Source of the DNA: an uncultured SAR86 cluster bacterium
GTDB lineage: Bacteria; Pseudomonadota; Gammaproteobacteria; Magnimaribacterales; D2472
Direction of reading: 5' to 3'
NCBI GenBank assembly: GCA_902623535.1
Contig: CACNUA010000001.1
Span: 1-45,710, forward strand
DNA length: 45,710 nucleotides
Notes under the pieces: model-generated
The model's database searches: none
What the model saw: only the letters and a program-made list of their open reading frames with translations
Told to the model about the DNA's origin: nothing
Program-made: the position numbers and the translations under genes
Shown here: one piece after another, positions 17,256-27,285 of the stretch
How positions within the stretch are numbered: the first letter of the stretch is position 1
Layout: each line of letters starts with the position of its first letter

Positions 17256-18260
17256 ATGTTAATTGCACGATTGGTCAAAGTATCTGATTTAGATAGGTTA
17301 TTTAAGCTCACTAAGACAGGTGGCAGAGGCCTTACGACAATGCCTAAATCTAAGGAAGAATTGGCAGATCGAATTAAGTGGTCAATAAAATCTGCCGCAT
17401 CATCAAAAAAATTTCCTAACCATGATTCCTACTTATTTGTGCTTGAGAGCGGTAAAAAAATTGTAGGTATGTCAGCAATTTATACGTCAGTATCAAGAGA
17501 GAAACCCTCTGTTTTTTTTAAAAGGAAAATTATTCAGATGTATTCACACTCATTGAAAATGAGAAAATCATTTGAGGCTCTCCAGCTTTCATTTATTAAA
17601 AATCCTTACACGGAATTAGGAACATTATTTATGAATCCAAATGCCAGAGGCATAGGCGGAGGTAAATTATTGTCTTTTGCTCGCTTTCTATATATGTCTA
17701 ATAATCTAAATCGCTTCGATAAAGAGGTTGTCGTTGAGATACGGGGTTATAAGAATGCTAAAGGGGTAACGCCTTTTTGGGATAAGTTCAGTAGCAAATT
17801 TTTTGACTTAAATTTTTTTGATGCAGACAATTCTTCCTACATAGACAATCATTTCATTGGTGAATGTGTCCCAAGTTTCCCTTTAATTTTAGATTTTCTT
17901 CCAAGGGAAGTAAGTAGATATTGTGGTAAACCACATACCACATCAAAATTAGCATTGTCCCTATTGAACTCTCAAGGCTTTAGGTCTAATGGGATGGTAG
18001 ATGTTTTAGATGGAGGCCCATGCTTATCTTCTCAGCTAAGCAAAATAAAAGTTATTCAAAATAAAAATCAATTTAAAGTAAAAATTGGCAGAGTTAGTTC
18101 AGATCAAGAGCTTAGCTTTGCTTTTAACAATTCATTAGTTGATTTTTGGGCAACAAGACTCTTCGTTGAGAGGATTTCAAATAAAGAGGTTCTTATTGAT
18201 CGCAAGGATGCTAGGCATCTTGGTCTAAAAGAAGGCGATTCTATTAATCTTTCGCACTAA
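17256..18260 (+). CDS. astA: arginine N-succinyltransferase
   Basis: First step of the arginine succinyltransferase (AST) catabolic pathway: succinyl-CoA + L-arginine gives N2-succinylarginine. The 334 residues match the family (about 340). Characteristic AstA segments include TELGTLFMNPNARGIGGGKLLS with the acyl-CoA-binding loop, EIRGYKNAKGVTPFWD, the SPF/TPFWDKFSSKFF segment, and LDGGPCLSSQL near residue 250. The start at 17256 is the first ATG after a perfect TATAAT and has no ribosome binding site. It leads an astA-astD-astB run with gaps of two bases and then an overlap. Confidence 0.95.
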   Translation: MLIARLVKVSDLDRLFKLTKTGGRGLTTMPKSKEELADRIKWSIKSAASSKKFPNHDSYLFVLESGKKIVGMSAIYTSVSREKPSVFFKRKIIQMYSHSLKMRKSFEALQLSFIKNPYTELGTLFMNPNARGIGGGKLLSFARFLYMSNNLNRFDKEVVVEIRGYKNAKGVTPFWDKFSSKFFDLNFFDADNSSYIDNHFIGECVPSFPLILDFLPREVSRYCGKPHTTSKLALSLLNSQGFRSNGMVDVLDGGPCLSSQLSKIKVIQNKNQFKVKIGRVSSDQELSFAFNNSLVDFWATRLFVERISNKEVLIDRKDARHLGLKEGDSINLSH

Positions 18261-18262
18261 TA

Positions 18263-19663
18263 ATGAATTATATAGGCGGCAATTGGGAGAAGGGCTTAGG
18301 AGCAACGTATGCTTCAATTAATCCCAGAAATGAAACTATTTTGTGGGAAGGAAATTATGCATCCAAAGATCAAATTAAGTCAGCAATAGACTGTGCTTCT
18401 AAGGCACATTCCAAATGGTCATCTTTGAGCTTTAAAGAGCGCTTAGAAATTATAAAAAATTTTTATAATTTACTCGAAAAAAATGCTCAAACAGTTTCAG
18501 AAATAATTACTCTTGAAACTGGAAAAGTTGGTCACGACGCAGAATCTGAGGTCAGTGCTGCAAGAGCTAAATTAAAAAATGTTCTAGATGCTTATGAAGA
18601 CAGAACCGGAGCAAAGAAAAATGTTACGAACATTATGGAGACAAGTCTTACCCATCATTCTTTAGGTATTGTGTGTGTTATTGGACCCTTCAATTTTCCC
18701 CTGCATCTGCCAAATGGACAGATTACTCCAAGCCTTTTAGCAGGTAATACAGTTATTTTTAAACCCAGTGAAAGTACTCCTTTAATTTCAGAATATATGA
18801 TGATGTTGTGGGAAGAGGCTGGAATTCCAAAGGGCGTAATCAATTTGTTGCATGGTAAAAAATGGGTAGTTCAAAATTTAGTAAAGCACTCAAAAATCAA
18901 GGGTATTTTTTTTACAGGCGGATATGATGCCGGGAGATCTATTCATGCCTCTGTATCAGGTGAAATTGATAAATTAGTCGCTCTAGAGTTAGGGGGTATA
19001 AATCCCATAGTCGTTTGGAATACAAATAAAATTAAACAAGTAAAAAATATAATCTTAGAGTCAGCCTTTATATCGACTGGCCAAAGATGTACTTGTGCAA
19101 GAAAGTTAATTCTTCCAAAAAATAAATATGGAAAGAAAATTTTAGATAGCATTAAGAAAGACTTGAGTGATCCAAGGATTACAAATCATTTTTTGGGCCC
19201 ATTAATTTCAAATGAGGCAAGGCTTAAAGTTATCTCTCAGCAAAAAAAGTTAAAAAAAATTGGGGCCCGCATCATCAAAGAATCAAAAGTCCCAAAAGGT
19301 AAAGGGTTTTTTATAACACCAGGGCTTATTGATAGCACAAACTTAAAAGAGCGATTTGATGAAGAAATATTTGGTCCGATACTACAAGTTCATTTTGTAG
19401 GATCCTTTTCTGAGGCAATAGATGAAGCAAATAATACAAAATTTGGTCTTGCTGCATCATTAATCTCAGATTCTAGGCCGCTGTTTGATGAGTTTCACTC
19501 CTCAATAAATTCAGGCTTAGTAAACTTTAATGCGACAACAACCGGTGCATCAGGTGCCTTGCCATTTGGCGGTGTTGGAAAAAGCGGAAATTACAGACCA
19601 GCAGGATTTTATGCTGCAGATTTTTGTGCATGGCCAAAATCATCGGTGCTAAAAAAGTTATGA
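18263..19663 (+). CDS. astD: succinylglutamate semialdehyde dehydrogenase
   Basis: NAD-dependent aldehyde dehydrogenase of the AST pathway that oxidises N-succinylglutamate 5-semialdehyde to N-succinylglutamate. The 466 residues are a little shorter than in E. coli (492). The catalytic Cys276 lies in STGQRCTCARK, and the general base Glu lies in ALELGGINP (near residue 242). The cofactor segment FKPSESTPLI and FEEIFGPIL-type ending (DEEIFGPILQVHF) are also present. It follows astA by two bases and overlaps the astB ATG in an ATGA, so assignment to AST rather than another ALDH rests on both sequence and context. Confidence 0.95.
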   Translation: MNYIGGNWEKGLGATYASINPRNETILWEGNYASKDQIKSAIDCASKAHSKWSSLSFKERLEIIKNFYNLLEKNAQTVSEIITLETGKVGHDAESEVSAARAKLKNVLDAYEDRTGAKKNVTNIMETSLTHHSLGIVCVIGPFNFPLHLPNGQITPSLLAGNTVIFKPSESTPLISEYMMMLWEEAGIPKGVINLLHGKKWVVQNLVKHSKIKGIFFTGGYDAGRSIHASVSGEIDKLVALELGGINPIVVWNTNKIKQVKNIILESAFISTGQRCTCARKLILPKNKYGKKILDSIKKDLSDPRITNHFLGPLISNEARLKVISQQKKLKKIGARIIKESKVPKGKGFFITPGLIDSTNLKERFDEEIFGPILQVHFVGSFSEAIDEANNTKFGLAASLISDSRPLFDEFHSSINSGLVNFNATTTGASGALPFGGVGKSGNYRPAGFYAADFCAWPKSSVLKKL

Positions 19664-20979
19664 CATTTAAGGAAATAAATTTTGATGGCCTGATTGGACC
19701 CACTCATAATTATGGTGGCCTATCAGAAGGTAATGTTGCTTCACAAAAAAATATTGATCAAGTTTCAAATCCAAAGATGGCAGCTTTGCAAGGCTTGCAG
19801 AAAATGGAACTACTTTTAGATGAGGGATTGCATCAAGGAATTTTTTTACCTCATGAAAGACCCTATCTTAAAATTTTAAAAGATTTAGGCTACTCAGGCT
19901 CAGGTACAGAAATAATAAATGATGTTTCTAAAAGCAATAAATTACTACTAAAAAATATTTATTCGGCATCCTCAATGTGGGCTGCAAATACAGCTACATT
20001 TTCTTCAAAGTTAGATAGCTTAGATAATAAAAATCATTTAACGCCGGCAAATCTTAACTCAATGTTTCATAGATCAATTGAAAAAGATTTTGTAACCAAT
20101 CAATTAAATGATATTTTTGGACAAATTGCTTCCATTCATCAACCAAGACCTCCCATTGGTGCCTTTGGAGATGAGGGAGCAGCTAACCATTTGAGAGTCT
20201 CATCTTCGCATTCAAAAGAAGGTTTTCAGGTTTTTGTTCATGGTGGAAGCGCCTTTGAATATGACAAATTAGTTAAAAGACAAGCATTAGAAATCTCATC
20301 TAGCATAAGCAAATCACACAAATTAGATGAAACAAAAGTTTTTTTTCTTCAGCAAAATCAAGAGGCCATCAGTGAAGGGAGTTTTCATAATGATATTGTG
20401 AGCCTAGCTAACGAAAATGTGTTTATTGCTCATGAAAAAGCTTTTGAAAATAAAGCTGATTTAAATCAATTAATAGGAATACTCAAAGCAAATGTTAATA
20501 ATTTTTCATACTTAGAGATACCAGATGCTTTAATTAATCTCAAAGACTTAGTTTCAAGCTATCTTCTCAATTCTCAGCTGGTAACCAAATCAGATAATCA
20601 GATGATGATTATTTTCCCTTCAGAGGTGCAAGAGTATAGTAACTGCGGTAGCTGGATAGACTCACTAACCGAAAATAGCCCAATAGACTCAATAAAATAT
20701 GTAGATATTAGGCAAAGCATGATGAACGGCGGAGGGCCAGCATGCTTAAGATTTCGTGCAACCTTTGAAGAGAATGAGATTTCAAAAATTAACGCATCAT
20801 ATCTAATGGATCATCACAAGATTCAATCAATAAAAGATTTAGTTGGTAAACACTATAGAGATAAATTGCATCCTGATGATTTGGCTGACCCAAGTTTAAT
20901 GGAGGAATCCTATTTATTTTTAGATGAACTAACTGAGCTACTTAATCTAGGGAGTATTTATTCTTTTCAAAAAACTTAA
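19660..20979 (+). CDS. astB: N-succinylarginine dihydrolase
   Basis: Second AST step: it hydrolyses N2-succinylarginine to N2-succinylornithine, two ammonia and CO2. It has 439 residues with the N-terminal NFDGLIGPTHNYGGLSEGN signature of AstB. The catalytic residues expected in the amidinotransferase-like fold are present: Cys362 (GGGPACLRF), His243 (GSFHNDIV) and an acidic GDEGAANH segment. The start at 19660 forms an ATGA with the astD stop; an upstream in-frame codon at 19624 would overlap astD by 40 bases. astC and astE are not in the window. The 3' end overlaps valS by four bases, tail to tail. Confidence 0.95.
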   Translation: MTFKEINFDGLIGPTHNYGGLSEGNVASQKNIDQVSNPKMAALQGLQKMELLLDEGLHQGIFLPHERPYLKILKDLGYSGSGTEIINDVSKSNKLLLKNIYSASSMWAANTATFSSKLDSLDNKNHLTPANLNSMFHRSIEKDFVTNQLNDIFGQIASIHQPRPPIGAFGDEGAANHLRVSSSHSKEGFQVFVHGGSAFEYDKLVKRQALEISSSISKSHKLDETKVFFLQQNQEAISEGSFHNDIVSLANENVFIAHEKAFENKADLNQLIGILKANVNNFSYLEIPDALINLKDLVSSYLLNSQLVTKSDNQMMIIFPSEVQEYSNCGSWIDSLTENSPIDSIKYVDIRQSMMNGGGPACLRFRATFEENEISKINASYLMDHHKIQSIKDLVGKHYRDKLHPDDLADPSLMEESYLFLDELTELLNLGSIYSFQKT

Positions 20980-23765
20980 TCAGGGTTTGAGAGAGTTGAC
21001 TGTAACGATTCAAACTTATCTGTAAATTCTGACAATTTATGCCTCTCTTTCTTGATAACTTCCGGCGGGGCATTATCAACAAATTTCTTGTTATCAAGCT
21101 TTTGTTTAATTCTCTTAATTTCTTCAGCAAGCTTTGAAGCTTCCTTTTTCATCTTCTTAATTTCTTCCTCTGAATTGAATAATTTTTCAACAAGAATATG
21201 AATCTTAATTTGGTCACTTATCACTGTAATTGAATTTGAAGGCTCTGATTCAGAAAGTTTAATACTTGTAAGGTTTGCTGTTTTGCAAATTACAGCTTCA
21301 TGATCAGAAATAAGTTTTTGGAATTCAGCATTATATTTCCCAGAAATCTCAACTTTGACAGGTCCATTAGAAATAGTTGGATTATCTGACTTTAAGGATC
21401 TAATCGTTGAAATTATTTCTATTATCTTATCTACTGAATTATTGGATTCTGGGACAGCAGCATTAATGCTTTTATCAAACAGTGATTCAACTAGAAATTT
21501 ATTATCTGTTTTAAGTCCTAAACCTTTAATCTTTTTATTGAGCTCTTCAGTGATAAAAGGCATAAAGGGATGAAGCAATGTTATGATTTTTTGGAACTCT
21601 TTGATCATGCTATGTATTACTTTTGAAGCATCATTTTTTTGATCATCAAGAAAGACTTTCATAAATTCGATATACCAATCGCAGTAATTACCCCATATCA
21701 GTTCATATAAACTATTGCTTGCTAAATCAAATCGGTAATCATTGATATGTTTTTTTAGATCTTGATAAGTTTCAAAAGTTTTTCTTGCAATCCAATCTGA
21801 ATAAATATTCGATTCAATATCTTCGGTCATGACAAAGTTATTTTTTTGAATTTGAAATTCAATAAAATTGAATGCATTCCAGATTTTATTGCAAAAATTT
21901 CTATAGCCTTTGATTCTACCTATATCAAAGTTAATATCTCTGCCTGGTGAAGCGAGAGCATAATATGTAAATCTCAGAGCATCTGTTCCGTAACCATCAA
22001 TACCGTTAGGAAACTGTTTAGTTGTCTGCTTTGAAATTTTTTCTTTAAGCTGTGGCTGCATCAAGCCCGTTGTTCTTTTTATTAGTAAATCCTCAAGAGA
22101 GATGCCATCGATCAGATCAATAGGATCAATAATATTGCCCTTTGATTTTGACATTTTTTGACCATTTTCATCTTTTATAAGCCCTGTAATAAAAACTTCT
22201 TTAAACGGAATTTCATCTAAGAAATAATTGGTCATCATGATCATTCGAGCGACCCAAAAGAAAATAATATCAAAACCTGTAACCAAAGTAGTGGTTGGGT
22301 GGAAAGAGCTCAGCTTTGGAGTTTTTGAAGGCCATCCTAGTGTTGCAAAGGTCCATAGGCTTGAAGAAAACCATGTATCAAGAACATCCTCATCTTGACT
22401 TAATTTACCTTTGATTTTAAATCTCTCTCTTATGTCTTCCTCAGATGAACCCACATAGTAGTTTGAACTTTCGTCGTACCAAACCGGTATTCTATGACCC
22501 CACCATAACTGACGACTGATGCACCAATCTTGGATATTTTCTAGCCATTGAAAATATGTTTTTTCCCAGTTACTAGGTACAAACTTTATGTCACCATTTT
22601 TTACTACATCAATAGCAGAAAGCGCCATTTTTTTTGTATCCACATACCATTGGTCAGTAAGAAAGGGCTCTAAAATCTCATCTGAGCGATCTCCGAAGGG
22701 AAGGGAGGTTTCATATTCTTCAATACCAGCAATTAAATCCTCAGATTCTAAATTTGCTAGAATTCTTTTTCTTGCCTCAAACCTATTTAATTCATGGAAG
22801 TTTTTTGGAGCACATCCACATATTTTGGCGTGCTTATCTAAAACAGAGATAGGTTCAAAGGAAGATTCATCTCCTTGAATAATATTTTTTTTATTATCCA
22901 TGCTTAGACCATGTCTCTTACCTATCTCATAATCATTAAAGTCATGTCCTGGAGTAATTTTTACTGCTCCTGATCCAAAATCCATATCCACATAATCATC
23001 TGCAATAATAGGAATTTTTCTGTTACAAAGTGGTAGCTCAACATCCTTACCAATATATTCTTTGTATCTTTTATCATCGGGATGAACTGCTATTGCCATG
23101 TCACCTAATAAAGTTTCAGGTCGAGTTGTAGCAACCGTAATAAACTGATCAGTGCCGTCAATTTTATATTTAATGCTGGCGAGCTTTACATTCTTTTCTT
23201 TATTGACAACCTCAAGGTCCGATAATGATGTTTGAAGAGCTGGATCCCAATTAACAAGTCTGGATCCTCTGTAAATTAATCCATCTTCATGCAATTTGTT
23301 AAAGGCCAGAATTACAGCATCTTGGTAGTCCTCATCATAAGTAAATCGCTCAGACTCCCAATCCAAGCTAGCACCCAGCCTTCTAAGTTGATTAGTGATG
23401 GTATTGCCAGATTTATTTTTCCAGTTCCAAACTTCTTGTTCAAACTTTTCTCTGCCTAACTCTTTTTTTGTTTTGCCAGCTTCGAATAATTGTCTTTCTA
23501 CAACCATTTCGGTTGCGATGCCGGCATGATCAGTTCCTACCTGCCAATGAGTTTTATAGCCACTCATTTTTTTATACCTAATCAAGCAGTCCATGATTGC
23601 ATTTTGAAATCCATGTCCCATATGCAAAGTACCCGTGACATTGGGCGGAGGGATCATGATGCAGTAAGGGGTTTCTCCCTCGGATTGAGAAAACAATCCT
23701 GAGGCTTCCCACTCTTTATAAAGGGATTCTTCTATTTTTGATGGATCATATTGTTTGGAAGCCAC
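20976..23765 (-). CDS. valS: valyl-tRNA synthetase
   Basis: Class I aminoacyl-tRNA synthetase, 929 residues (951 in E. coli). Visible parts are the HIGH box His48-His51 (GTLHMGHGF), the editing (CP1) domain with TTRPETLLGDMA, the KMSKS loop (QKMSKSKGNIIDP, near residue 537), an anticodon-binding domain and a C-terminal coiled coil of about 65 lysine- and glutamate-rich residues that contacts tRNA. It lies four bases after pepA on the same strand. In E. coli and relatives holC sits between these two genes; here it is missing. Confidence 0.97.
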   Translation of the reverse strand: MASKQYDPSKIEESLYKEWEASGLFSQSEGETPYCIMIPPPNVTGTLHMGHGFQNAIMDCLIRYKKMSGYKTHWQVGTDHAGIATEMVVERQLFEAGKTKKELGREKFEQEVWNWKNKSGNTITNQLRRLGASLDWESERFTYDEDYQDAVILAFNKLHEDGLIYRGSRLVNWDPALQTSLSDLEVVNKEKNVKLASIKYKIDGTDQFITVATTRPETLLGDMAIAVHPDDKRYKEYIGKDVELPLCNRKIPIIADDYVDMDFGSGAVKITPGHDFNDYEIGKRHGLSMDNKKNIIQGDESSFEPISVLDKHAKICGCAPKNFHELNRFEARKRILANLESEDLIAGIEEYETSLPFGDRSDEILEPFLTDQWYVDTKKMALSAIDVVKNGDIKFVPSNWEKTYFQWLENIQDWCISRQLWWGHRIPVWYDESSNYYVGSSEEDIRERFKIKGKLSQDEDVLDTWFSSSLWTFATLGWPSKTPKLSSFHPTTTLVTGFDIIFFWVARMIMMTNYFLDEIPFKEVFITGLIKDENGQKMSKSKGNIIDPIDLIDGISLEDLLIKRTTGLMQPQLKEKISKQTTKQFPNGIDGYGTDALRFTYYALASPGRDINFDIGRIKGYRNFCNKIWNAFNFIEFQIQKNNFVMTEDIESNIYSDWIARKTFETYQDLKKHINDYRFDLASNSLYELIWGNYCDWYIEFMKVFLDDQKNDASKVIHSMIKEFQKIITLLHPFMPFITEELNKKIKGLGLKTDNKFLVESLFDKSINAAVPESNNSVDKIIEIISTIRSLKSDNPTISNGPVKVEISGKYNAEFQKLISDHEAVICKTANLTSIKLSESEPSNSITVISDQIKIHILVEKLFNSEEEIKKMKKEASKLAEEIKRIKQKLDNKKFVDNAPPEVIKKERHKLSEFTDKFESLQSTLSNPD

Positions 23766-23769
23766 TATT

Positions 23770-25299
23770 TTACTTGGACGACAAAACCATTTCTGTTAAC
23801 AAGGGAACAGGCCGTCCTGTACTTCCTTTTTTTGGACTTGTCACCCATGCAGTTCCAGCTATATCTAAATGTGCCCATCTAAAATCTTCAGCAAATCTTG
23901 ATAAGAAGCACGCAGCAGTAATTGTTCCTGCTCCGCTTCCACCAATATTGGCAAGATCAGCAAAGTTAGTTTTTGTACAGCTTTGATACTCATCCCATAA
24001 AGGTAGCTGCCAAGCTCTATCAAATGTATTTTCACCAGCAGCTAAAATATTGTCTGCAAGCTTTTGATCATTGGACATTAACCCTGAAGCATGCTGACCT
24101 AACGCGACTACACAAGCTCCAGTTAAGGTTGCAATATCAATTACATATTTTGGTTTATATCTTTTAACGTAGGTAAGCGCATCACACAAAACAAGCCTAC
24201 CTTCTGCATCAGTATTCAAGATTTCAATTGTTTGACCAGACATCGATGTTACAACATCACCTGGTTTTGTAGCTTTTGATGATGGCATATTTTCAGCACA
24301 AGCCATGACACCAATCACATTTACTTTTGCATTAATTCTTGCAAGAGTCTGCATGACACCAAAAACTGATGCTGCACCCCCCATATCCCATTTCATTTCA
24401 TCCATTTTCCCGCTGGGTTTAAGTGAGATTCCTCCTGTATCAAATGTTATTCCTTTTCCGACTAGCACCGCAGGAGCAACATTTTTTGGGCCTCCGTTAT
24501 ACTCGATAATAATCATCCTAGGAGGTTCAATACTTCCTCTTGCAACAGATAAATAAGAACCCATTTTTAGCTGCGCCAATTGTTTTTCATTTAAAGATTT
24601 TATTTTAAGTTTAGGAAAGATTTTTTTTAGTTGTTTCGCTTTAGATTCTATGATCCTCGGAGTGCAATGATTGGCAGGCAAGTCACCAAGAAACTTTGTT
24701 GCATTCATGCCTTCACCAATAGCGTAGCCTTTTTTAACAGCAGCCGAAGTATTTCTAGATTCAGAAGCCGATAATTGAAAACTAGTAAAGGTGACTTTTG
24801 AGAGGGGCAATTTCTTTACAGTTTTATTTTTTGTTTGATTAAACTTATATGATGAGGACTCAACGGTTCTTGCAGCTACTTCAACTAAATTTCCAAAAGG
24901 ATTTGAGATAATTGAATCATTAAGATGAATTGAAAGTTCTTTCTCATTATGAGCATTTGCTAATGAAACCATCCTGGTAAACATTTCAACCCATTTTCTT
25001 AGCTCCGCTTTGTTATCGGGCTGCTTAATAAATAAAATTTTATTAATTTTTACATTTGGGCATTCCACCCAAGCATGCGTTATGTTTCCTGATGAAACAT
25101 CCTTAACCGCTTTATCTATGGTCTTTGCTATAACTTGATTTTTTGTTGAACTAAAAAAAGTAGATTTTATGTGCTTCACAAAATCATTCCCGTTGGAGGC
25201 TTTTTCAACTGCAACGGCGAGAGCACCTGATTTGAATTGTTTAATATTTTTTTTGTCTAAACTCTTATGATTAACTGTAGCAAGGACTTTATAAGTCAT
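23770..25299 (-). CDS. pepA: cytosol (leucyl) aminopeptidase PepA
   Basis: Dinuclear-metal M17 aminopeptidase, 509 residues (503 in E. coli), which removes N-terminal residues from peptides. The signature [14 protein letters not shown] lies near residue 361, with upstream metal ligands in [16 protein letters not shown] and [10 protein letters not shown]. The N-terminal macro-like domain is divergent, as usual. In E. coli PepA also acts in site-specific recombination and carAB control as a DNA-binding protein; whether that holds here cannot be told. A GGAG motif lies about nine bases before the ATG. The divergent lptF begins 61 bases away. Confidence 0.96.
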   Translation of the reverse strand: MTYKVLATVNHKSLDKKNIKQFKSGALAVAVEKASNGNDFVKHIKSTFFSSTKNQVIAKTIDKAVKDVSSGNITHAWVECPNVKINKILFIKQPDNKAELRKWVEMFTRMVSLANAHNEKELSIHLNDSIISNPFGNLVEVAARTVESSSYKFNQTKNKTVKKLPLSKVTFTSFQLSASESRNTSAAVKKGYAIGEGMNATKFLGDLPANHCTPRIIESKAKQLKKIFPKLKIKSLNEKQLAQLKMGSYLSVARGSIEPPRMIIIEYNGGPKNVAPAVLVGKGITFDTGGISLKPSGKMDEMKWDMGGAASVFGVMQTLARINAKVNVIGVMACAENMPSSKATKPGDVVTSMSGQTIEILNTDAEGRLVLCDALTYVKRYKPKYVIDIATLTGACVVALGQHASGLMSNDQKLADNILAAGENTFDRAWQLPLWDEYQSCTKTNFADLANIGGSGAGTITAACFLSRFAEDFRWAHLDIAGTAWVTSPKKGSTGRPVPLLTEMVLSSK

Positions 25300-25360
25300 T
25301 TCATTTTCTCCATGGTTACTTGATATGATTGATATTGTAATCGAACATATTGTCTAAGGC

Positions 25361-26485
25361 ATGCATACCAGTAATATTATTTCCAAACATATTAACCATA
25401 AGGTATTTTCCAGCTTTATTTTTATACTTCTAACAATGGTTGGTATTTTGTTTATCTCACGATCTGTAGGATATTTTGAAAAATCAGTTGCAGGTCAATT
25501 AGATCCAAACATTATCCTCAACATACTGATGCTTCGATTACCTGATTTTCTTTCATTTTTAATTCCATTCTCAATCTTTATCAGCCTTTATTTAAATTTT
25601 TCAAATCAATATTCTAGTAACGAGATATACGCTATCTTCAATACGGGCACATCTCGGCTTTCGATTGTTTCCAGTTTGAATAAGCAGCTGATCTTGATTT
25701 TGATAAGTGTCTTAATATTGAGTGTTTTCATTGGACCAGCAACTAAGCAGATGTCTGAGGAAATTCAGGAATTTACGAGTTTTGAAAAGAAGCTTCTTCA
25801 ATTGCACCCTAAAATCCTTAATAGTGTTCCGGGGTCAGCTGGAAAAATTTATTTTGATTCAATGAATCAAGATGGTTTCACCGATGTTGTTTTTATTGAA
25901 CCAAATGGATCTGATATCTCAATTATTCAATCTAAAAAAATGGAGGTTCTAGGAAATGAGGCAGATAACCTTGAATTAAAATTCTATTCTGGACTTATGA
26001 GCTCAACCTTAAAATCCGGAGATTCTTTTGAAATTACTTTCAATGAATTTATCCATCCTATAAACCAAGATAACAACACATCCTCTGTTTTTAGTTTTAG
26101 AAAAGTTTTTGATTTTGACCAGTCCGATAACTTCATTAACATTCAATGGCGAATTTCTTTGGTGATCATGACGCTAAGCTTGATTTACTTTGCTTTTATT
26201 TTAGCTCCTTTCTCTCCGAGAGCTTCTGTATCAGCTCAATTTGTTCCAGGGCTGTTAATTTACATTCTATATTTAGCCAGCTTAATCTTTTACAGAGATA
26301 CTTTCTCTGATGATAGCAAAGTTCTTTATTACGGTTTGTGGCCCGTTCATTTTACTTACATATTGTTAATAACAATCTATTCAAAAAGTAATTACTTTCA
26401 ATCCCTCATTGCACAAACTTCAAAAAGGCAAATCTTTTTAATGGCTATTATTTTAGCCTTAATGACATATTGGATTGCAGGATGA
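25361..26485 (+). CDS. lptF: LPS export ABC transporter permease LptF
   Basis: Inner-membrane half of the LptB2FG transporter that extracts LPS and feeds it to LptC. The 374 residues match E. coli LptF (366). Three N-terminal membrane segments (about 20-125) are followed by a full periplasmic beta-jellyroll (about 130-260) and three C-terminal segments (NIQWRISLVIMTLSLIYF, then two more). The coupling region with the ABC subunit shows YSSNEIYAIFNTGTS. It precedes lptG with an ATGA overlap. lptA, lptB and lptC are not in the window. Confidence 0.94.
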   Translation: MHTSNIISKHINHKVFSSFIFILLTMVGILFISRSVGYFEKSVAGQLDPNIILNILMLRLPDFLSFLIPFSIFISLYLNFSNQYSSNEIYAIFNTGTSRLSIVSSLNKQLILILISVLILSVFIGPATKQMSEEIQEFTSFEKKLLQLHPKILNSVPGSAGKIYFDSMNQDGFTDVVFIEPNGSDISIIQSKKMEVLGNEADNLELKFYSGLMSSTLKSGDSFEITFNEFIHPINQDNNTSSVFSFRKVFDFDQSDNFINIQWRISLVIMTLSLIYFAFILAPFSPRASVSAQFVPGLLIYILYLASLIFYRDTFSDDSKVLYYGLWPVHFTYILLITIYSKSNYFQSLIAQTSKRQIFLMAIILALMTYWIAG

Positions 26486-27285
26486 GAAATTTTTTTTCAT
26501 ATATTTATAAACACATATTTTTAAGGTGTTTTTTTATATCACTTCTAACACTGCTTGTTTTTTTTGTTTTAGATTTTGTAATCTCGTTAATTACTGAAAG
26601 CTCGGGGTTCTCAATGCTTCAAATTCAAAATACTGCTATTGAATCTTTTGAAGGATTGCTGAGTTATTTTGAAATGATAATGCTTTTGAGCGTCCTAATA
26701 ACTCTTTCAATATTTAAACAGGCCAATAACATCGCAATTCTCCAATCATTTGGTCAATCGCCACTTAAAATAAGTATGATTGCTGCATGTGCACCTTTGA
26801 TTTTATCTTTTCTATTCATAGGATTTTCACTATTAATACCATCAAATGATGTTGATACATATCCTCAATGGAAGCTTGAAGATCAGTCAATTTCCATTCT
26901 GCAAAAAGATAAAGTTATTAGTATTGATTTTTCAAGTAATAAAATTAATAAAGTATTAAGCACAACTCCCAATGACTTGTCTGCAAATACCGAACCATCT
27001 TCAGTTTTACAAAAAATGTCATCAAGAACTCTCTCTCTTCCATTTGCAACATTAGCTTTGGTCCTACTGGCTTCTATATTTTTATACAAACATCAAAGAA
27101 ATTTTTCTATTAGTCAGTCGATTTTCTTTGGAATCGCTGCTGGGTTTGGATATAAGCTTATCAGTGATTTATTTTATTTAGGTTTTAGATCGTTTGACCT
27201 GAACATTAATTTAGGTATATACATCCCACCAACCATTGCTTTATGTGTTTCGGTATTCTTTTTTTTAAGACTATCTAAACTTTAA
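26482..27285 (+). CDS. lptG: LPS export ABC transporter permease LptG, short form
   Basis: Second permease of LptB2FG. It has 267 residues, about 90 fewer than E. coli LptG (360). The six membrane segments and the cytoplasmic coupling region (IFKQANNIAILQSFGQSPLKI) are present, but the periplasmic part between segments 3 and 4 spans only about residues 119-188, around 70 residues instead of roughly 140-150, so most of the beta-jellyroll is missing. The frame is continuous, with no sign of a frameshift. The start at 26482 gives ATGA with the lptF stop. The 3' end overlaps the RDD gene by 11 bases. Confidence 0.88.
   Translation: MRNFFSYIYKHIFLRCFFISLLTLLVFFVLDFVISLITESSGFSMLQIQNTAIESFEGLLSYFEMIMLLSVLITLSIFKQANNIAILQSFGQSPLKISMIAACAPLILSFLFIGFSLLIPSNDVDTYPQWKLEDQSISILQKDKVISIDFSSNKINKVLSTTPNDLSANTEPSSVLQKMSSRTLSLPFATLALVLLASIFLYKHQRNFSISQSIFFGIAAGFGYKLISDLFYLGFRSFDLNINLGIYIPPTIALCVSVFFFLRLSKL

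Noticed and set aside
23490-23986. Several open frames opposite valS and pepA that could look like antisense genes
   Set aside because: They lack family features and ribosome binding sites and mirror the codon pattern of the strongly supported minus-strand genes.
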